DNA of 64,000 bases from positions 558,001 through 622,000 of the forward strand of contig CP054184.1 in assembly GCA_015709715.1 (NCBI GenBank), in the 5' to 3' direction. The notes below the pieces were generated by a model that saw only the letters and a program-made list of their open reading frames with translations, searched no databases and had not been told where the DNA came from. Below are positions 20,757 through 31,147 of this stretch, piece by piece. Position numbers and translations under genes: made by a program. The stretch's first letter is position 1; each line of letters begins with the position of its first letter. The stretch comes from Nitrospira sp. (GTDB taxonomy: Bacteria > Nitrospirota > Nitrospiria > Nitrospirales > Nitrospiraceae).

Positions 20757-21327
20757 GTCGAACAAGAAGCCGGGAGCCCAGTCCGGTCGCAAGTCATCTG
20801 CGGAAGCCGGCTCGCATCCGCCTCTCCATGATGCCGACAACGCGCCGGCGCGCCGACCGGCACGAAACTGGGTCGCCTACCTCTGCGAGACTCTCGCCGC
20901 CTCCGGCCTGATGCCCACCTGGGAAGCCGCCACCTATCTGACCGACAACCTCTTCGGCGACAAACCGAACCTGCGCCTCCTCCGCACCGCCAGCCCCCAC
21001 GAAGACACCATCAACCTGCTCCAACGCCTCTACCAGCCGCTCGTGGAAGCCGCGACACGAGAGGTGTCCCTCCCCTCCGCTGCCAAGATCCATGTCTTTA
21101 CCGACGTGAGCCTCACGGGAAACTCCGCCGTGCTGGTCGTGTATCTGGCGGGGGAAGAATCCCTCCCGCAGCTGTTGTTGCTGGATGCCGTAAAGGCCTG
21201 GGATTTGGTCTTCGAGAATGCCGATCGGTTCAACGATTGGGCAGAAGGGCGCTACCGTATGCTGCGGACTGCGCTGGCCGACCTCGTCGACAGCGCCGAC
21301 TCCACCCCACTCCCCTACGCGTCGTAA
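20734..21327 (+). CDS. Conserved hypothetical protein
   Basis: Product of about 197 residues starting [20 protein letters not shown]. The basic, disordered first 45 residues are followed by a compact domain with [20 protein letters not shown], then a beta-rich core ([21 protein letters not shown]) and a helical end ([20 protein letters not shown]). Start is uncertain, since the frame is open to 20659 inside the previous gene. It overlaps the end of metH on the other strand by 13 bp. Family not recognised; coupling suggests a link to the response regulator. Confidence 0.65.
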   Translation: MARRTTPESNKKPGAQSGRKSSAEAGSHPPLHDADNAPARRPARNWVAYLCETLAASGLMPTWEAATYLTDNLFGDKPNLRLLRTASPHEDTINLLQRLYQPLVEAATREVSLPSAAKIHVFTDVSLTGNSAVLVVYLAGEESLPQLLLLDAVKAWDLVFENADRFNDWAEGRYRMLRTALADLVDSADSTPLPYAS

Positions 21328-24300
21328 TTGAGGTTCGGCGCCAGCCAGCGTTCTACCTCTGCGACAGACAGCCCTTTTCGCGCCGCATAGTCCTCCACCT
21401 GATCGCGGTTGATCTTGCCCACGGCGAAGTACTTGGCTTGCGGATGCGCAAAGTACAGACCGCTGACCGAGGCGGCCGGGAACATGGCGAACGACTCCGT
21501 GAGCGTCACGCCACATCGCGCCTCGGCCTCCAGCAGGTTGAAGAGGAGGCGTTTTTCCGTGTGGTCGGGACAGGCCGGGTACCCGGGCGCGGGACGGATA
21601 CCGCGATAACGCTCCCGAATGAGATCTTCATTCGTCAGGGATTCATCTTTGCCGTATCCCCACTCTCGGCGCGCCTCCCGATGGAGCCACTCCGCGAACG
21701 CTTCTGCCAAGCGATCGGCCAAGGCCTTGACCATGATCGAGTTGTAGTCATCATGGTCCTTCTCAAACTGGGCGCAGAGTTCCGGCACGCCAATGCCGGC
21801 CGTGACTGCGAAGGCCCCGAGATGATCGACTCGCCCGGACTCTTTCGGCGCAATGAAGTCCGCCAAGGCCAGATTGAATTGGTCGTCGGGCTTGTCCGTT
21901 TGCTGGCGCAACGTATGGAAGACAGTGTGGAGCGTCCGCCGATCGTCCGCGCCATACACCTCGATATCGTCGCCCACGCTGTTGGCCGGGAAGAAACCGT
22001 ACACGCCTCGCGCGGTCAGCAGGTTCTGCTGGATGATCCGCTCCAGCAGGGCTTGCGCATCCGCGAGTAGCTCCTTCGCCTTGGGTCCGACGGTGGCATC
22101 GTCTAAGATCGCGGGATACCGACCTCGAAGTTCCCACGTGTGGAAAAACGGCGACCAGTCAATATAGGGCACCAGCTCACGAAGCGGCATGCGATCGATG
22201 CTGCGCAGGCCAAGGAAGGAGGGCCTCGGAATATCGGCCGTCCCCCAGTCGGTCGGCAAGCGATGGCGTCTCGCTTCCGCCAGCGCACGGAGTGGTTTGG
22301 CGCCGCGATCTTGATGCGCCTGCCTCACCCGTTCGTAGTCTTCGCAAACGGCCTCGGTGAAACTCTTCCGTTGCTCGCTGTTGACCAGACTCCCCACCAC
22401 CCCGACGGCCCGTGACGCATCCAGCACGTGCACGGTCGCGTGGCGATAGGCCGGCGCGATCTTCACCGCCGTATGGGCCTTGCTGGTCGTCGCCCCGCCG
22501 ATCAGCAGGGGGAGATCGAATCCCTCGCGGGTCATCTCCTTCGCTACATGCACCATTTCATCCAACGACGGCGTGATGAGGCCGCTCAGCCCGATGACGT
22601 CGACCTTCTGGTCGCGCGCGGTCGCCAGAATCTTCTCGCAGGACACCATCACCCCGAGATCGACCACGTCATAGTTGTTGCAGCCCAACACGACGCCCAC
22701 GATGTTCTTGCCGATGTCGTGCACATCGCCCTTGACGGTGGCAAGCAAGACCTTTCCGTTTGCGCGCGCCGTGCCCAGCCGCTGTTTCTCCGCTTCCATG
22801 AAAGGCATCAAGTAGGCCACGGCCTTCTTCATCACCCGCGCGCTCTTCACGACCTGCGGCAGGAACATCTTTCCGGATCCGAAGAGGTCGCCTACGATAT
22901 TCATGCCGTCCATCAGCGGTCCCTCGATCACGTCGAGCGGCCGAGCGGCCTTTCGCCGAGCCTCCTCGACATCCTGATCGATGTAGTCCGTCAAGCCCTT
23001 CACCAAGGCGTGGGCCAACCGTTGCTCGACCGGCTGATTCCGCCATTCGTCGTCCTTGACGGCCGCCTTGCCCTTTTGCTTGACCGTGTCGGCAAACGCC
23101 ACCAGTCGCTCCGTGGCATCCGGCCGGCGATTCAACAAGACATCCTCTACCAGCATCAGCAGATCTTTCGGAATTTCCTCATACACCGCGAGTTGCCCGG
23201 CATTCACGATCCCCATGTCGAGACCGGCCTGAATCGCGTGATAGAGAAAGGCCGCGTGCATCGCCTCCCGCACCACGTTGTTCCCGCGAAACGAGAAGGA
23301 GATGTTGCTGACGCCGCCGCTGACCTTGGCAAGCGGGAGATGCTGCTTAATCCATCGGGTCGCTTCGATGAAATCGACGGCGTAATTGTTGTGCTCCTCC
23401 AGCCCGGTGGCGACCGTGAGGATATTCGGATCGAAAATGATGTCCTGCGGCGGTACGCTCACCTGTTCGGTCAGCAGGCGGTAGGAGCGTTCGCAGATCT
23501 CGATCCGTCTGGTGTAGGAGTCGGCCTGGCCACGCTCATCGAACGCCATCACGACCATGGCTGCGCCATACCGGCGGATGAGCCTGGCCTGTTCGAGGAA
23601 CTTGGCCTCACCCTCCTTCAAGCTGATCGAGTTGACGACCCCCTTGCCCTGGATGTTGCGGAGCCCCTCCTCGATGACCTCCCACTTGGAGCTGTCCACC
23701 ATGATCGGAACGCGGGCGATGTCCGACTCCGCAGCCAAGAGGCGCAAGAACCGTTGCATGGCGGCCCTGGAGTCCAACAAACCCTCGTCCATGTTGATGT
23801 CGATGATCTGGGCGCCGCCCTCGACCTGCTGACGGGCCACCGTCAGGGCCTTATCGTAGTCGCCGGCCAAGATCAGTTTGGAAAAGGCGGGCGAGCCGGT
23901 GATGTTCGTCCGTTCGCCGACGTTCACGAAGTTCGATTCCGGACGCACGGTCAAGGCTTCGAGCCCGCTGAGCCGCAGGTAGGGCGGGACTGTGGGAGGC
24001 CGCCTCGGATCCACTCCCCGCACGGCTTCGGCAATCGCGCGAATATGATCTGGCGTCGTACCGCAACAACCGCCCAGGATGTTGAGCCACCCGTTCTGCG
24101 CCCACTCCCGTAATTGCGGAGCCAAGGAGTCGGGTGTTTCCGGGAATCCCGTCGGCAACAGCGGGTTGGGCAGGCCCGCGTTGGGATGGCTGCTCACGAA
24201 GATCGGCGCGATCTGAGCCAGTTCTTCGATCAACGGCCTCATCTCCTTCGGCCCCAGCGCACAATTCATCCCGACGCTGAGCAACGGCACATGGGAGATG

Positions 24301-25001
24301 GAATTCCAGAACCCTTCGACGGTTTGGCCCGAAAAGCCGCGATTGCTCCCGGCCTGGATGAAGGTGACGGAGGCCATGACCGGCACCTGCCTGGCGCCCT
24401 CCGCATAGAGCTGCTGAATGGCGAAAAATGCCGCTTTGGCGTTGAGGGTGTCGAAAATGGTCTCGACCAACAACAGATCGGCGCCGCCGTCCAACAGACC
24501 GCGCACCTGATCGGCATAAGCCGCCACCAACTCCTCGAACGTGCAGCCCCGCGCCGCGGCGTCGTTCGAATCCGTGGACACCGACGAGGTCTTCGTCGTG
24601 GGCCCGATGGCGCCTGCAACAAAACAGCGTCGACCCGGTTGCGTCACCGTCACCTGGGCGACGGCACGCCGCGCACATTCGGCCCCTGCTTTGGAGAGTT
24701 CATAGCCCAAGTCGGCCATATCGTAGTCGGCCAAGGAAATGGCTTGTGAATTGAACGTATTCGTTTCGATGATGTCCGCACCGGCTTCGAGATACTGTCG
24801 GTGGATGTCCTCGATCACGGCGGGCCTGGTCACGTTCAGCAAATCATTGTGGCCCTTCAGGTCCTTGGTCCAATGGCTGAAGCGCTCCCCCCGGAACGCC
24901 GCCTCGTCCAACCGGTACCGTTGGATCATGGTGCCCATGGCTCCGTCCAGGATCAGGATGCGTTGGCGTAAGAGTTCGCGAATGTCCGGTTCCGGCATCA
25001 C
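21315..25001 (-). CDS. metH: Cobalamin-dependent methionine synthase
   Basis: Product of 1228 residues, the normal full length. It transfers the methyl group of 5-methyl-tetrahydrofolate to homocysteine through methylcobalamin. Domains in order: homocysteine/zinc barrel (about 1-335) with GMNCALGP and GGCCGTTP giving the zinc cysteines; folate-binding barrel (about 350-640, [14 protein letters not shown]); cobalamin cap and Rossmann domain (about 655-890) with [12 protein letters not shown], the lower-ligand His motif; AdoMet-dependent reactivation domain (about 900-1228). All key residues are present. No cobalamin riboswitch is apparent in the 183-bp upstream gap. The gene is monocistronic. 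Confidence 0.98.
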   Translation of the reverse strand: MMPEPDIRELLRQRILILDGAMGTMIQRYRLDEAAFRGERFSHWTKDLKGHNDLLNVTRPAVIEDIHRQYLEAGADIIETNTFNSQAISLADYDMADLGYELSKAGAECARRAVAQVTVTQPGRRCFVAGAIGPTTKTSSVSTDSNDAAARGCTFEELVAAYADQVRGLLDGGADLLLVETIFDTLNAKAAFFAIQQLYAEGARQVPVMASVTFIQAGSNRGFSGQTVEGFWNSISHVPLLSVGMNCALGPKEMRPLIEELAQIAPIFVSSHPNAGLPNPLLPTGFPETPDSLAPQLREWAQNGWLNILGGCCGTTPDHIRAIAEAVRGVDPRRPPTVPPYLRLSGLEALTVRPESNFVNVGERTNITGSPAFSKLILAGDYDKALTVARQQVEGGAQIIDINMDEGLLDSRAAMQRFLRLLAAESDIARVPIMVDSSKWEVIEEGLRNIQGKGVVNSISLKEGEAKFLEQARLIRRYGAAMVVMAFDERGQADSYTRRIEICERSYRLLTEQVSVPPQDIIFDPNILTVATGLEEHNNYAVDFIEATRWIKQHLPLAKVSGGVSNISFSFRGNNVVREAMHAAFLYHAIQAGLDMGIVNAGQLAVYEEIPKDLLMLVEDVLLNRRPDATERLVAFADTVKQKGKAAVKDDEWRNQPVEQRLAHALVKGLTDYIDQDVEEARRKAARPLDVIEGPLMDGMNIVGDLFGSGKMFLPQVVKSARVMKKAVAYLMPFMEAEKQRLGTARANGKVLLATVKGDVHDIGKNIVGVVLGCNNYDVVDLGVMVSCEKILATARDQKVDVIGLSGLITPSLDEMVHVAKEMTREGFDLPLLIGGATTSKAHTAVKIAPAYRHATVHVLDASRAVGVVGSLVNSEQRKSFTEAVCEDYERVRQAHQDRGAKPLRALAEARRHRLPTDWGTADIPRPSFLGLRSIDRMPLRELVPYIDWSPFFHTWELRGRYPAILDDATVGPKAKELLADAQALLERIIQQNLLTARGVYGFFPANSVGDDIEVYGADDRRTLHTVFHTLRQQTDKPDDQFNLALADFIAPKESGRVDHLGAFAVTAGIGVPELCAQFEKDHDDYNSIMVKALADRLAEAFAEWLHREARREWGYGKDESLTNEDLIRERYRGIRPAPGYPACPDHTEKRLLFNLLEAEARCGVTLTESFAMFPAASVSGLYFAHPQAKYFAVGKINRDQVEDYAARKGLSVAEVERWLAPNLNYDA

Positions 25002-25184
25002 AACCTATGTCTTTCTGTCACCGAGTGTGTGGGTCTGCTCAAGCTCGGGGTGACTTACAAGTAGAGCGGCATCATATCGGGACGGACTTCTTCCGGCAAG
25101 CCGTGGCACGGTTCGCGCCTTGACATTGCCCACCCTGGCCGATACGATGCCTCGCATTGTCTGGCCCGAGCCTGAGTTTGTCCT

Positions 25185-25970
25185 ATGGCACATCAGACAG
25201 TGTCTCGGCTTCTGTTCCTCGGTCTCCTGTGCGTGGTGATGGTCCTGACGAGTTCGGCTTCCGCACCGGCGTGGGCCGGCGCCTATTTTGAAGACGGGTA
25301 CCTCGGGCTCTCCCAGAGTGACCTGCACCAGAAGCTCGGCCTGCCGCAAGCCGTGCGGGACCGCAAGTCGGCCTTGCGCGTATTCACCTATTATCCGATC
25401 GGTGATTGGGACCAGTACTTTAAAAAGGTGGTCTCGCCGGAAAACGGCGAGGACGTTTACACCTATAAGCGAGACGGCATCGATGTCCGGTATTCGTTCA
25501 GCTATACCTTCGATCGCAACGACCAGAGCGAACAACGGCCCCTGTTCGTACGCCTGGTCGATATCGAATTCACCCCGCCGGTTCCCCTGAGCAAGATTCC
25601 CGAATTGGTGCCGGAGTTCAAACCCTCCGAAGATGCGAACGCCCCGGTCTTCCGATCAAATATCATGTTGCTCTTTTTCAGCGGCCCCTCGTCGCCCGAG
25701 GCGCGGTTTCTCGTGCGGGAAAAGGGAAAGGAATCGCTGGATTGGTCGCTGGCCTTCCAGATGTTCGCGCTCCAAGGCCTGCCCGACCCGTTGACCTCCA
25801 AGGCCCTGATCGACCGGCTGGAAATCAGCACCCAAAGCCTCGCGCTCGTGAAATTGCGCCAACGCAATACGCACGAACCGATTCTCAATCCCTATTCCAA
25901 GGCCTTTGCCCAACAACCGCCGCCGCCGCCGGCCGTAAAGAAAATTCCCGTCCCCAAGTACGCCGAGTAG
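25185..25970 (+). CDS. Exported protein of unknown function
   Basis: Product of 261 residues with a clear signal peptide (residues 8-31, ending ASAPAWA-GA). The mature part begins AYFEDGYLGLSQSDLHQKLG, a motif like the first repeat of BamE/SmpA-type lipoproteins that respond to position in a beta-barrel complex, then a beta-rich region and a Pro-rich C-terminus (QQPPPPPAVKKIPVPK). Location is periplasmic. The next gene, with a related GMDRKQVLEAWGSP motif, may have a linked role. I do not recognise a specific family. Confidence 0.7.
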   Translation: MAHQTVSRLLFLGLLCVVMVLTSSASAPAWAGAYFEDGYLGLSQSDLHQKLGLPQAVRDRKSALRVFTYYPIGDWDQYFKKVVSPENGEDVYTYKRDGIDVRYSFSYTFDRNDQSEQRPLFVRLVDIEFTPPVPLSKIPELVPEFKPSEDANAPVFRSNIMLLFFSGPSSPEARFLVREKGKESLDWSLAFQMFALQGLPDPLTSKALIDRLEISTQSLALVKLRQRNTHEPILNPYSKAFAQQPPPPPAVKKIPVPKYAE

Positions 25971-26098
25971 CTGCCGGGCCTGCAGCCGAAATCCCTGTGA
26001 GCGCGCGCCCTCCCACTCCCTTGACGGAGCGAAAAACGATTGTTTAGCATGCATTGGCAGGCTGGCCTCTCTCAGGCTGGTACGAAGGAAGGACACTT

Positions 26099-26551
26099 GT
26101 GACGGAACACACGACCTCAGCACCCCAGATCTCGGCCCCCGATGCGACCCCGGAGCCGACCCCCTTTCTTCGGCAGCGGCCGGTACGGATCATCATCAAC
26201 ACCTTTTTGGGGCTGTTCGTGGTGAGCCTGATCGCCTTTCGTTTCGTCCCCGGTTGGCTCGACCCGGACTTCTCGAAACACATCGAGAGCCATCGCGTGA
26301 TGGTCGGGATGGATCGCAAACAGGTGCTGGAAGCCTGGGGTTCGCCCAATACGATGAACGTCTCCCACACCAGCGACGGATTACGTCGCGAAGAATGGAT
26401 TTATGAAGATTGGGAAAGCTCGTCGGTCGTGAAGCACCGCTACCTGTATTTCGAAGAGGGGAAACTGATCGGCGGCCACTTTGCGGGGTCCGACGTGCGG
26501 CTGCCCCTGCCCGTGAATCCCGAACCGGTCAAACCGAAGGGCCACCCCTAG
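26099..26551 (+). CDS. Membrane-anchored BamE/SmpA-like protein
   Basis: Product of 150 residues from a GTG at 26099 with GAAGGAAGG upstream. One transmembrane helix (about residues 32-50, IIINTFLGLFVVSLIAF) follows a Pro-rich cytoplasmic tail. The outside domain contains HRVMVGMDRKQVLEAWGSPN, the SmpA/OmlA-type motif, then WIYEDWESSS and RYLYFEEGKLIGG. This fold acts in envelope assembly in BamE, but many family members have unknown roles. It is probably in one unit with the exported protein upstream, 128 bp away. Confidence 0.7.
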   Translation: MTEHTTSAPQISAPDATPEPTPFLRQRPVRIIINTFLGLFVVSLIAFRFVPGWLDPDFSKHIESHRVMVGMDRKQVLEAWGSPNTMNVSHTSDGLRREEWIYEDWESSSVVKHRYLYFEEGKLIGGHFAGSDVRLPLPVNPEPVKPKGHP

Positions 26552-26554
26552 CCT

Positions 26555-26821
26555 TCATTCAGTCTCTGCGGTCGCCTCCCTGATCTGCAGGGCCAGGCGA
26601 CTGATGAGGATCGCCGCCCGAGTTTTTTCCCGTTCCGCCACCATGACGCGACCGCCCAAGAGTGAGACGCCGGGATAGAGCGCTCCGACATGTTCGTGAT
26701 GCACGGCATAGGGAATGCCGTTCCCTTCGAGCAGGCTCTTGATCAACGCCAGTTCCCCAACATCCCTGGGATAACAGAGCGGAACCAGCTTCGCGGAACC
26801 GGATCGCGGATCTCCCATCAT
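26555..26821 (-). CDS. DUF2007-family protein
   Basis: Product of 88 residues from ATG 26821, with GGAGG upstream. The pattern LVPLCYPRDVGELALIKSLL, EGNGIPYAVHHEHVGALYPG and RVMVAEREKTRAAILI is characteristic of DUF2007 (putative signal-transducing, PII-like alpha/beta fold). No catalytic residues are known for the family. The gene is convergent with the BamE-like gene (3 bp between stops). Confidence 0.8.
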   Translation of the reverse strand: MMGDPRSGSAKLVPLCYPRDVGELALIKSLLEGNGIPYAVHHEHVGALYPGVSLLGGRVMVAEREKTRAAILISRLALQIREATAETE

Positions 26822-26969
26822 TTCGCCGTACCTCCGCCGGACAGGACACCATTCATTGCAATTATCCCCCACTGCCCATACACTGACCTTATGACCGGAG
26901 AGGCAGACATGGAGCCACATGGTTGACCGGGAAGGGACGATCGTCTCGAACCGGACACCAGGAAGGGGC

Positions 26970-27254
26970 CTAGGGCGTTTCGGTAATCTGGACGCGTCGC
27001 TCCTTGCCCGGTCCGCCGGACACGGTCAAGACCCGCTTCCATTCTCGTACCTGATAGATCGCCCAGGCCTGAGGCTGGTTCTTGTAAAAGGCCTCAGGAT
27101 CTTCACCCGAGGCGTTCAGATAAATCGGCTCCGTAAACCCTTCGTCCAGCACATAGTCGAGCAAACATTCCGTCGTGAATCCCTTGCCGCGCAACGCCAC
27201 TTCGGCAAGGAAGTTCAGGATCTCGTCCGAGTTCTGAATAGTGACAGGTTTCAT
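26970..27254 (-). CDS. Conserved hypothetical protein
   Basis: Product of 94 residues starting MKPVTIQNSDEILNFLAEVA. A helical N-terminal half with one Cys (CLLDYVLDEG) is followed by a strand-rich C-terminal half (AWAIYQVREWKRVLTV). No signal peptide. The start is chosen for its fold; the frame is open to 27308. It faces the TenA/PqqC-like gene divergently with 47 bp between. Confidence 0.6.
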   Translation of the reverse strand: MKPVTIQNSDEILNFLAEVALRGKGFTTECLLDYVLDEGFTEPIYLNASGEDPEAFYKNQPQAWAIYQVREWKRVLTVSGGPGKERRVQITETP

Positions 27255-27301
27255 ACGATTAGTATCCGATTGTAGCGATTGACAAAGAGGGAAGGCAAGG
27301 C

Positions 27302-28054
27302 ATGACACAGCGGCGACTCCCCAAGCGGATGTTTCTAGAACGGCTCTTGACGCTTATGGACGGCAAACACCACTGGGCCTGGCCCCTTCTCATGGGTCCC
27401 GGCATCAGCAAGGACCGGTTGAAAATCCACTACCAGCAGGAATACTTGGTCTACGTGCGGGACTTTCCCGTACTCCTGGCACGGGTGCATGGCCAAAATC
27501 CACCCCCGGATGTCCGGCGCATGCTGGCGGCAAACATTTACGAAGAAGACACCGGCGGCCTCTCCTTCGGCCGATCACACCCCGAGTTGTTCAACGAAAT
27601 GATGGCGGGACTGGGTTTCTCCACGGCCACCTTTCGCCAGGCGCGGCTGCTTCCCGCCGGCGCCCGCTACCGGGCCTGGCTGGAAGAGGTGACCATCAGC
27701 CGCGATTGGGTGGTGGGCGCGGCAGCCTTGGCCGTATTCGTCGAAGGCAGCGTGAAGGATCGGCAGGAAATCCTGGCCCCCTCCAAGCCCAAGACAGACG
27801 AGGAGATCGAAGTCTATATCGATGCACACCCATTGATTCGCCACCATGGGATCGCTCGGAAGCACATGGACTTGATCCGAGCGCACCAAAAGGTAGAAGC
27901 CGGACACCGCCAGGATGCCTATGCGATGGTCGTCACCTACGCCGACAGTCGCAAAAGACAAGATGCGGTGCTCGACTGTGTCTCAAAGGGGCTGGCCCTC
28001 TGGATGGCCTACCGGGACGGCGTGGCCAAGGCCTGTGGGGTGAAACGCACATGA
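27302..28054 (+). CDS. Heme-oxygenase-fold di-iron oxidase (TenA/PqqC/CADD-like)
   Basis: Product of 250 residues, all helical. Likely metal ligands: Glu in QQEYLVYVRDFP (about 48-58), EED in NIYEEDTGGLS (about 80-90) with His in SHPEL, and late His residues (HHGIARKH, EAGHRQDAY). This pattern matches the HDO family of dimetal oxidases with PqqC/TenA fold. A CADD-like member makes para-aminobenzoate in some bacteria that lack pabABC, a possible role here that I cannot prove. The stop overlaps the next start as ATGA, so it is coupled to the FGE-like gene. Confidence 0.75.
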   Translation: MTQRRLPKRMFLERLLTLMDGKHHWAWPLLMGPGISKDRLKIHYQQEYLVYVRDFPVLLARVHGQNPPPDVRRMLAANIYEEDTGGLSFGRSHPELFNEMMAGLGFSTATFRQARLLPAGARYRAWLEEVTISRDWVVGAAALAVFVEGSVKDRQEILAPSKPKTDEEIEVYIDAHPLIRHHGIARKHMDLIRAHQKVEAGHRQDAYAMVVTYADSRKRQDAVLDCVSKGLALWMAYRDGVAKACGVKRT

Positions 28055-28950
28055 CCGGATGTCGCGCCGTTTTACAGACCTGCGTCTGTCTCTGGCTCTT
28101 GTGGGCTGCGGGATATGTACTGCCCATCCAAGCAGACCCCTTGCCAGACGACATGGTGCTGATTCCGGCCGGCGAATTCACGATGGGCACCGCGGCGGGA
28201 AGCGGCGGGTTGCCCGATGAACAACCGTTGCGCCGAGTCTATCTCGGAGCCTTCTGGATCGATCGGTACGAGGCGACCAACACCGACTACCAACGATTCG
28301 TGGAGGCCACCGGCTACCAGGCTCCGGCCCACGCCACAGCCGCGGCCACCCTCTGGGAGCAGAACAAACCGATAGCCGGCATCGAACGGCATCCCGTCGT
28401 CAACGTGAACTGGCTGGATGCGGTGCAGTTCTGCCGCTGGGCCGGCAAACGCCTTCCGACCGAAGCGGAGTGGGAAAAGGCCGCACGCGGCACCGACGGC
28501 CGCACCTATCCCTGGGGCAACGAGTGGGATCTTACGAAGAGCAACAGCGCCAGTTACTGGGCGGGTGAAACCGTTCACATCGCCGACAGTCGCGAATGGG
28601 AAGCCTTCTGGCTCAAGGGGGTCGGTGCCGCCGTGTCAAAGGCGAAGGGCATCAAGGGTGAGGTGCTCACGATGCCCGTGGGCAGTTTCCCCGAAGGAGC
28701 CAGCCCCTACGGTGTCTTGGACATGGCGGGCAACGCCGCCGAGTGGGTCCAAGACTGGTACAACCCCAACTTTTACCGCATCGCGCCCCTGACCAATCCC
28801 CAGGGCCCTGACCGTGGCGCCATCAAGGCGATGCGGGGTGGCTCCTGGTTGAAGCCCGCCGTCAGCTTGCGCACCACCGACCGCGACTGGGGCACGATGG
28901 ACAGCCGGCCGTCCGGCACCGGTTTCCGTTGCGCCCGCGACGCCTATTAA
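28051..28950 (+). CDS. Exported formylglycine-generating-enzyme-like (SUMF1) protein
   Basis: Product of 299 residues with a signal peptide (residues 8-27). The FGE-sulfatase fold is clear: MVLIPAGEFTMGT, FWIDRYEATNTDYQRFVEAT, HPVVNVNWLDAVQFCRWAGK, RLPTEAEWEKAARG, YPWGNEW, GVLDMAGNAAEWVQDWY, RGGSWL and a C-terminal GFRCARDA. Only a subset of this family converts Cys to formylglycine; many act as binding or maturation proteins. No sulfatase gene is in the window. An exported form encoded with a di-iron oxidase suggests an accessory role in a periplasmic redox pathway. Confidence 0.85.
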   Translation: MTGCRAVLQTCVCLWLLWAAGYVLPIQADPLPDDMVLIPAGEFTMGTAAGSGGLPDEQPLRRVYLGAFWIDRYEATNTDYQRFVEATGYQAPAHATAAATLWEQNKPIAGIERHPVVNVNWLDAVQFCRWAGKRLPTEAEWEKAARGTDGRTYPWGNEWDLTKSNSASYWAGETVHIADSREWEAFWLKGVGAAVSKAKGIKGEVLTMPVGSFPEGASPYGVLDMAGNAAEWVQDWYNPNFYRIAPLTNPQGPDRGAIKAMRGGSWLKPAVSLRTTDRDWGTMDSRPSGTGFRCARDAY

Positions 28951-29033
28951 CGCCTGGCTGAATTTCAGTAGACGCTAGGTCCCTCCCTCGCTGGCCGGTA
29001 TACTGCAAGAAATCCTGCGCCCGATCGCACTTC

Positions 29034-31115
29034 ATGAAGGTCCGCAGCAACCATTCCTCCATCACTGGCTTCTGGATCGGCCTCACGGGTCTCACCTTCT
29101 TGGTGGGGCTGCGATTCGTCGAGCACGTCGCCACGTGGCTCCCTTACTTTCTCTTGGGCCTTTCTGTCACGGCGCTCCTGCTCTGGCACTATCGAACGGG
29201 GGCGCGGGACAGACATCCACGGCCGGAGCAGATCTTCCTCGATGCCGCGCCGGACGCCGCGTTCACCATTGATCGCCGAGGCCTCGTCACCGCCTGGAAC
29301 CACCATGCCGAGCGGACCTTCGGGTACGACCGCGAGGAGGCCCTGGGCCGGGAGTTCGCGGACCTGATCGCCGGAGATGAGGCACGGCCGTCACTCATCG
29401 CGGCGGTGCGGCAATGTTGGAGCAGCGAGGGGTCACCGGCCCCACGCCATCGATTGGACGTAATTGCGCGACACAAGCAGGGAGGCACGATTCCTATCGA
29501 ACTTACCCTGCTGCCAATGGGCGACGCGGAGAGGTCAGCCTTGTGTCTGTTCGCCCGTGACACCACCGACCGTGAAGAGGGAGAAGCCACCCTACGCCGG
29601 GCGCGGGAAGCGGCGGAAGAAGCCAGTCGCGCCAAGAGTGATTTTCTGGCGAGCGTCAGTCATGAAATTCGGACGCCGTTGAACGCCGTGTGCGGCACCA
29701 TCGACCTCCTCCTCGCCACGTCCCTCACGCCTTCGCAGCGCCAGTACGGCGAAATGTGCGCCAAGGCAGGTCACACCCTCTTGCGCTTGGTCACCGACCT
29801 GTTGGATTTTTCGCGCATCGAAGCGGGCCAGATTCAGGTGGAGCAAATCCCCTTCGACATCCATCAGGTCGTAGAACGGACCGTCCAGCTGCTGGCCCAT
29901 CGCGCTGAAGAAAAACACTTGTCGCTCACCTGCGAACTGTCGCCGGAGATCCCTCGGTATCTGGAGGGCGATGGGTTCCGGCTCCATCAAGTCCTGGTGA
30001 ACCTCCTGGGCAATGCGATCAAATTCACCGACCACGGTGGGATCATCCTGCGCGTGACAGTCGAGCGATCCGCCGGAGAGGGAGAGAGGCTCCGCATTGC
30101 GGTACGAGACAGCGGCATCGGCATTCCATCCGATCAACTCGAACGCATCTTCGGCCGGTTCACCCAAGTGGATGCTCAAGCCCGCCGCCAAGGTGGTGTG
30201 GGGCTCGGCCTCGCGATCTGTAAACGTCTCGTCCACCTGATGGGAGGAACAATCTGGGCCGAGAGCGACCAGGAGCACGGCAGCACCTTCACGGTCGATT
30301 TGCCGCTCAAGGCGGTCAGTGAACCGGAATCGTTGGGGAACCAAGGCCTCGACCGTCGCGCCTCGGTGCTCCCCTCACGGCCTACGGCTCACCCATCGGG
30401 TGGTCGGGGATTACGCGTGTTGGTCGCGGAGGACTCCGCCGAATCCCAGCAATTGCTGCGGTTCTATTTCCAGCACAGTCCGCACCAGGTCCGAATCGTC
30501 TCGAACGGTGAAGAGGCCATCGCGGCGTTTCAAGCCGGCCTGTTCGACCTGGTCCTGCTCGACCTGCAGATGCCCGGCATCGACGGCCTCACCGCCGTGC
30601 GTACCATCCGCGCCTGGGAATCGGTCCATCGCCACACATCGATTCCCATCCTGGCCTTGACCGCCAACGCCTACCGCGATGCCGAAGAGCAGAGTCTCGC
30701 CGCCGGCTGCACAGGTTTTTTGACCAAGCCCATCACCAAGTCTCAGTTATTCGAGGCGCTGCAACGGTATGAGGTTCCCCCTTCTGAAGCACCGGCTCAG
30801 GCGGAGGATTCCGGCCTCTCCCTCGATCTCGCCGCTCGCATCAGTCGCGAGATCCAACGTCAACGTCCTCAATTCCTCGCCTACCGCCGACAGGACGTGG
30901 AATTTATCCGACAGGCGGTCGCAGCACAGGACTATGACGCCATTCGGACCATCGGCCACCGTATGAAGGGCTTGTCGGGCTCCTATGGATTCCCGGAGAT
31001 CGGCGCGGTGGGACAACGACTGGAGCAAGCAGCCAGAAGCGGCGACCTCGCGGCCATCCAGCAGGAGATCGACCACCTGGAGACGATTCTCGCCGACGCA
31101 GACCAAGCCGCCTGA
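29034..31115 (+). CDS. Hybrid sensor histidine kinase (PAS-HisKA-HATPase-REC-HPt)
   Basis: Product of 693 residues. Two transmembrane helices (about 11-27 and 34-52), PAS domain (about 66-178), HisKA with phospho-His210 in FLASVSHEIRTPLNAV, HATPase with N-box LVNLLGNAIKFTD (321-333) and G-boxes DSGIGIP and GVGLGLAI, REC domain (458-580) with Asp510 in LVLLDLQMPG, and a C-terminal HPt with His642 in IGHRMKGLSG. This is a complete BarA/EvgS-like phosphorelay in one protein. The response regulator 33 bp downstream is the obvious output partner. Confidence 0.93.
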   Translation: MKVRSNHSSITGFWIGLTGLTFLVGLRFVEHVATWLPYFLLGLSVTALLLWHYRTGARDRHPRPEQIFLDAAPDAAFTIDRRGLVTAWNHHAERTFGYDREEALGREFADLIAGDEARPSLIAAVRQCWSSEGSPAPRHRLDVIARHKQGGTIPIELTLLPMGDAERSALCLFARDTTDREEGEATLRRAREAAEEASRAKSDFLASVSHEIRTPLNAVCGTIDLLLATSLTPSQRQYGEMCAKAGHTLLRLVTDLLDFSRIEAGQIQVEQIPFDIHQVVERTVQLLAHRAEEKHLSLTCELSPEIPRYLEGDGFRLHQVLVNLLGNAIKFTDHGGIILRVTVERSAGEGERLRIAVRDSGIGIPSDQLERIFGRFTQVDAQARRQGGVGLGLAICKRLVHLMGGTIWAESDQEHGSTFTVDLPLKAVSEPESLGNQGLDRRASVLPSRPTAHPSGGRGLRVLVAEDSAESQQLLRFYFQHSPHQVRIVSNGEEAIAAFQAGLFDLVLLDLQMPGIDGLTAVRTIRAWESVHRHTSIPILALTANAYRDAEEQSLAAGCTGFLTKPITKSQLFEALQRYEVPPSEAPAQAEDSGLSLDLAARISREIQRQRPQFLAYRRQDVEFIRQAVAAQDYDAIRTIGHRMKGLSGSYGFPEIGAVGQRLEQAARSGDLAAIQQEIDHLETILADADQAA

Positions 31116-31147
31116 GTCTCCAGGCTCCGGCAAAGGAGCACAGGGAC

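Noticed and set aside
25002-25184. Cobalamin riboswitch upstream of metH
   Set aside because: The 183-bp gap shows no B12-box-like sequence (GCCACTG) on the metH strand and no long multi-stem fold that I can identify.
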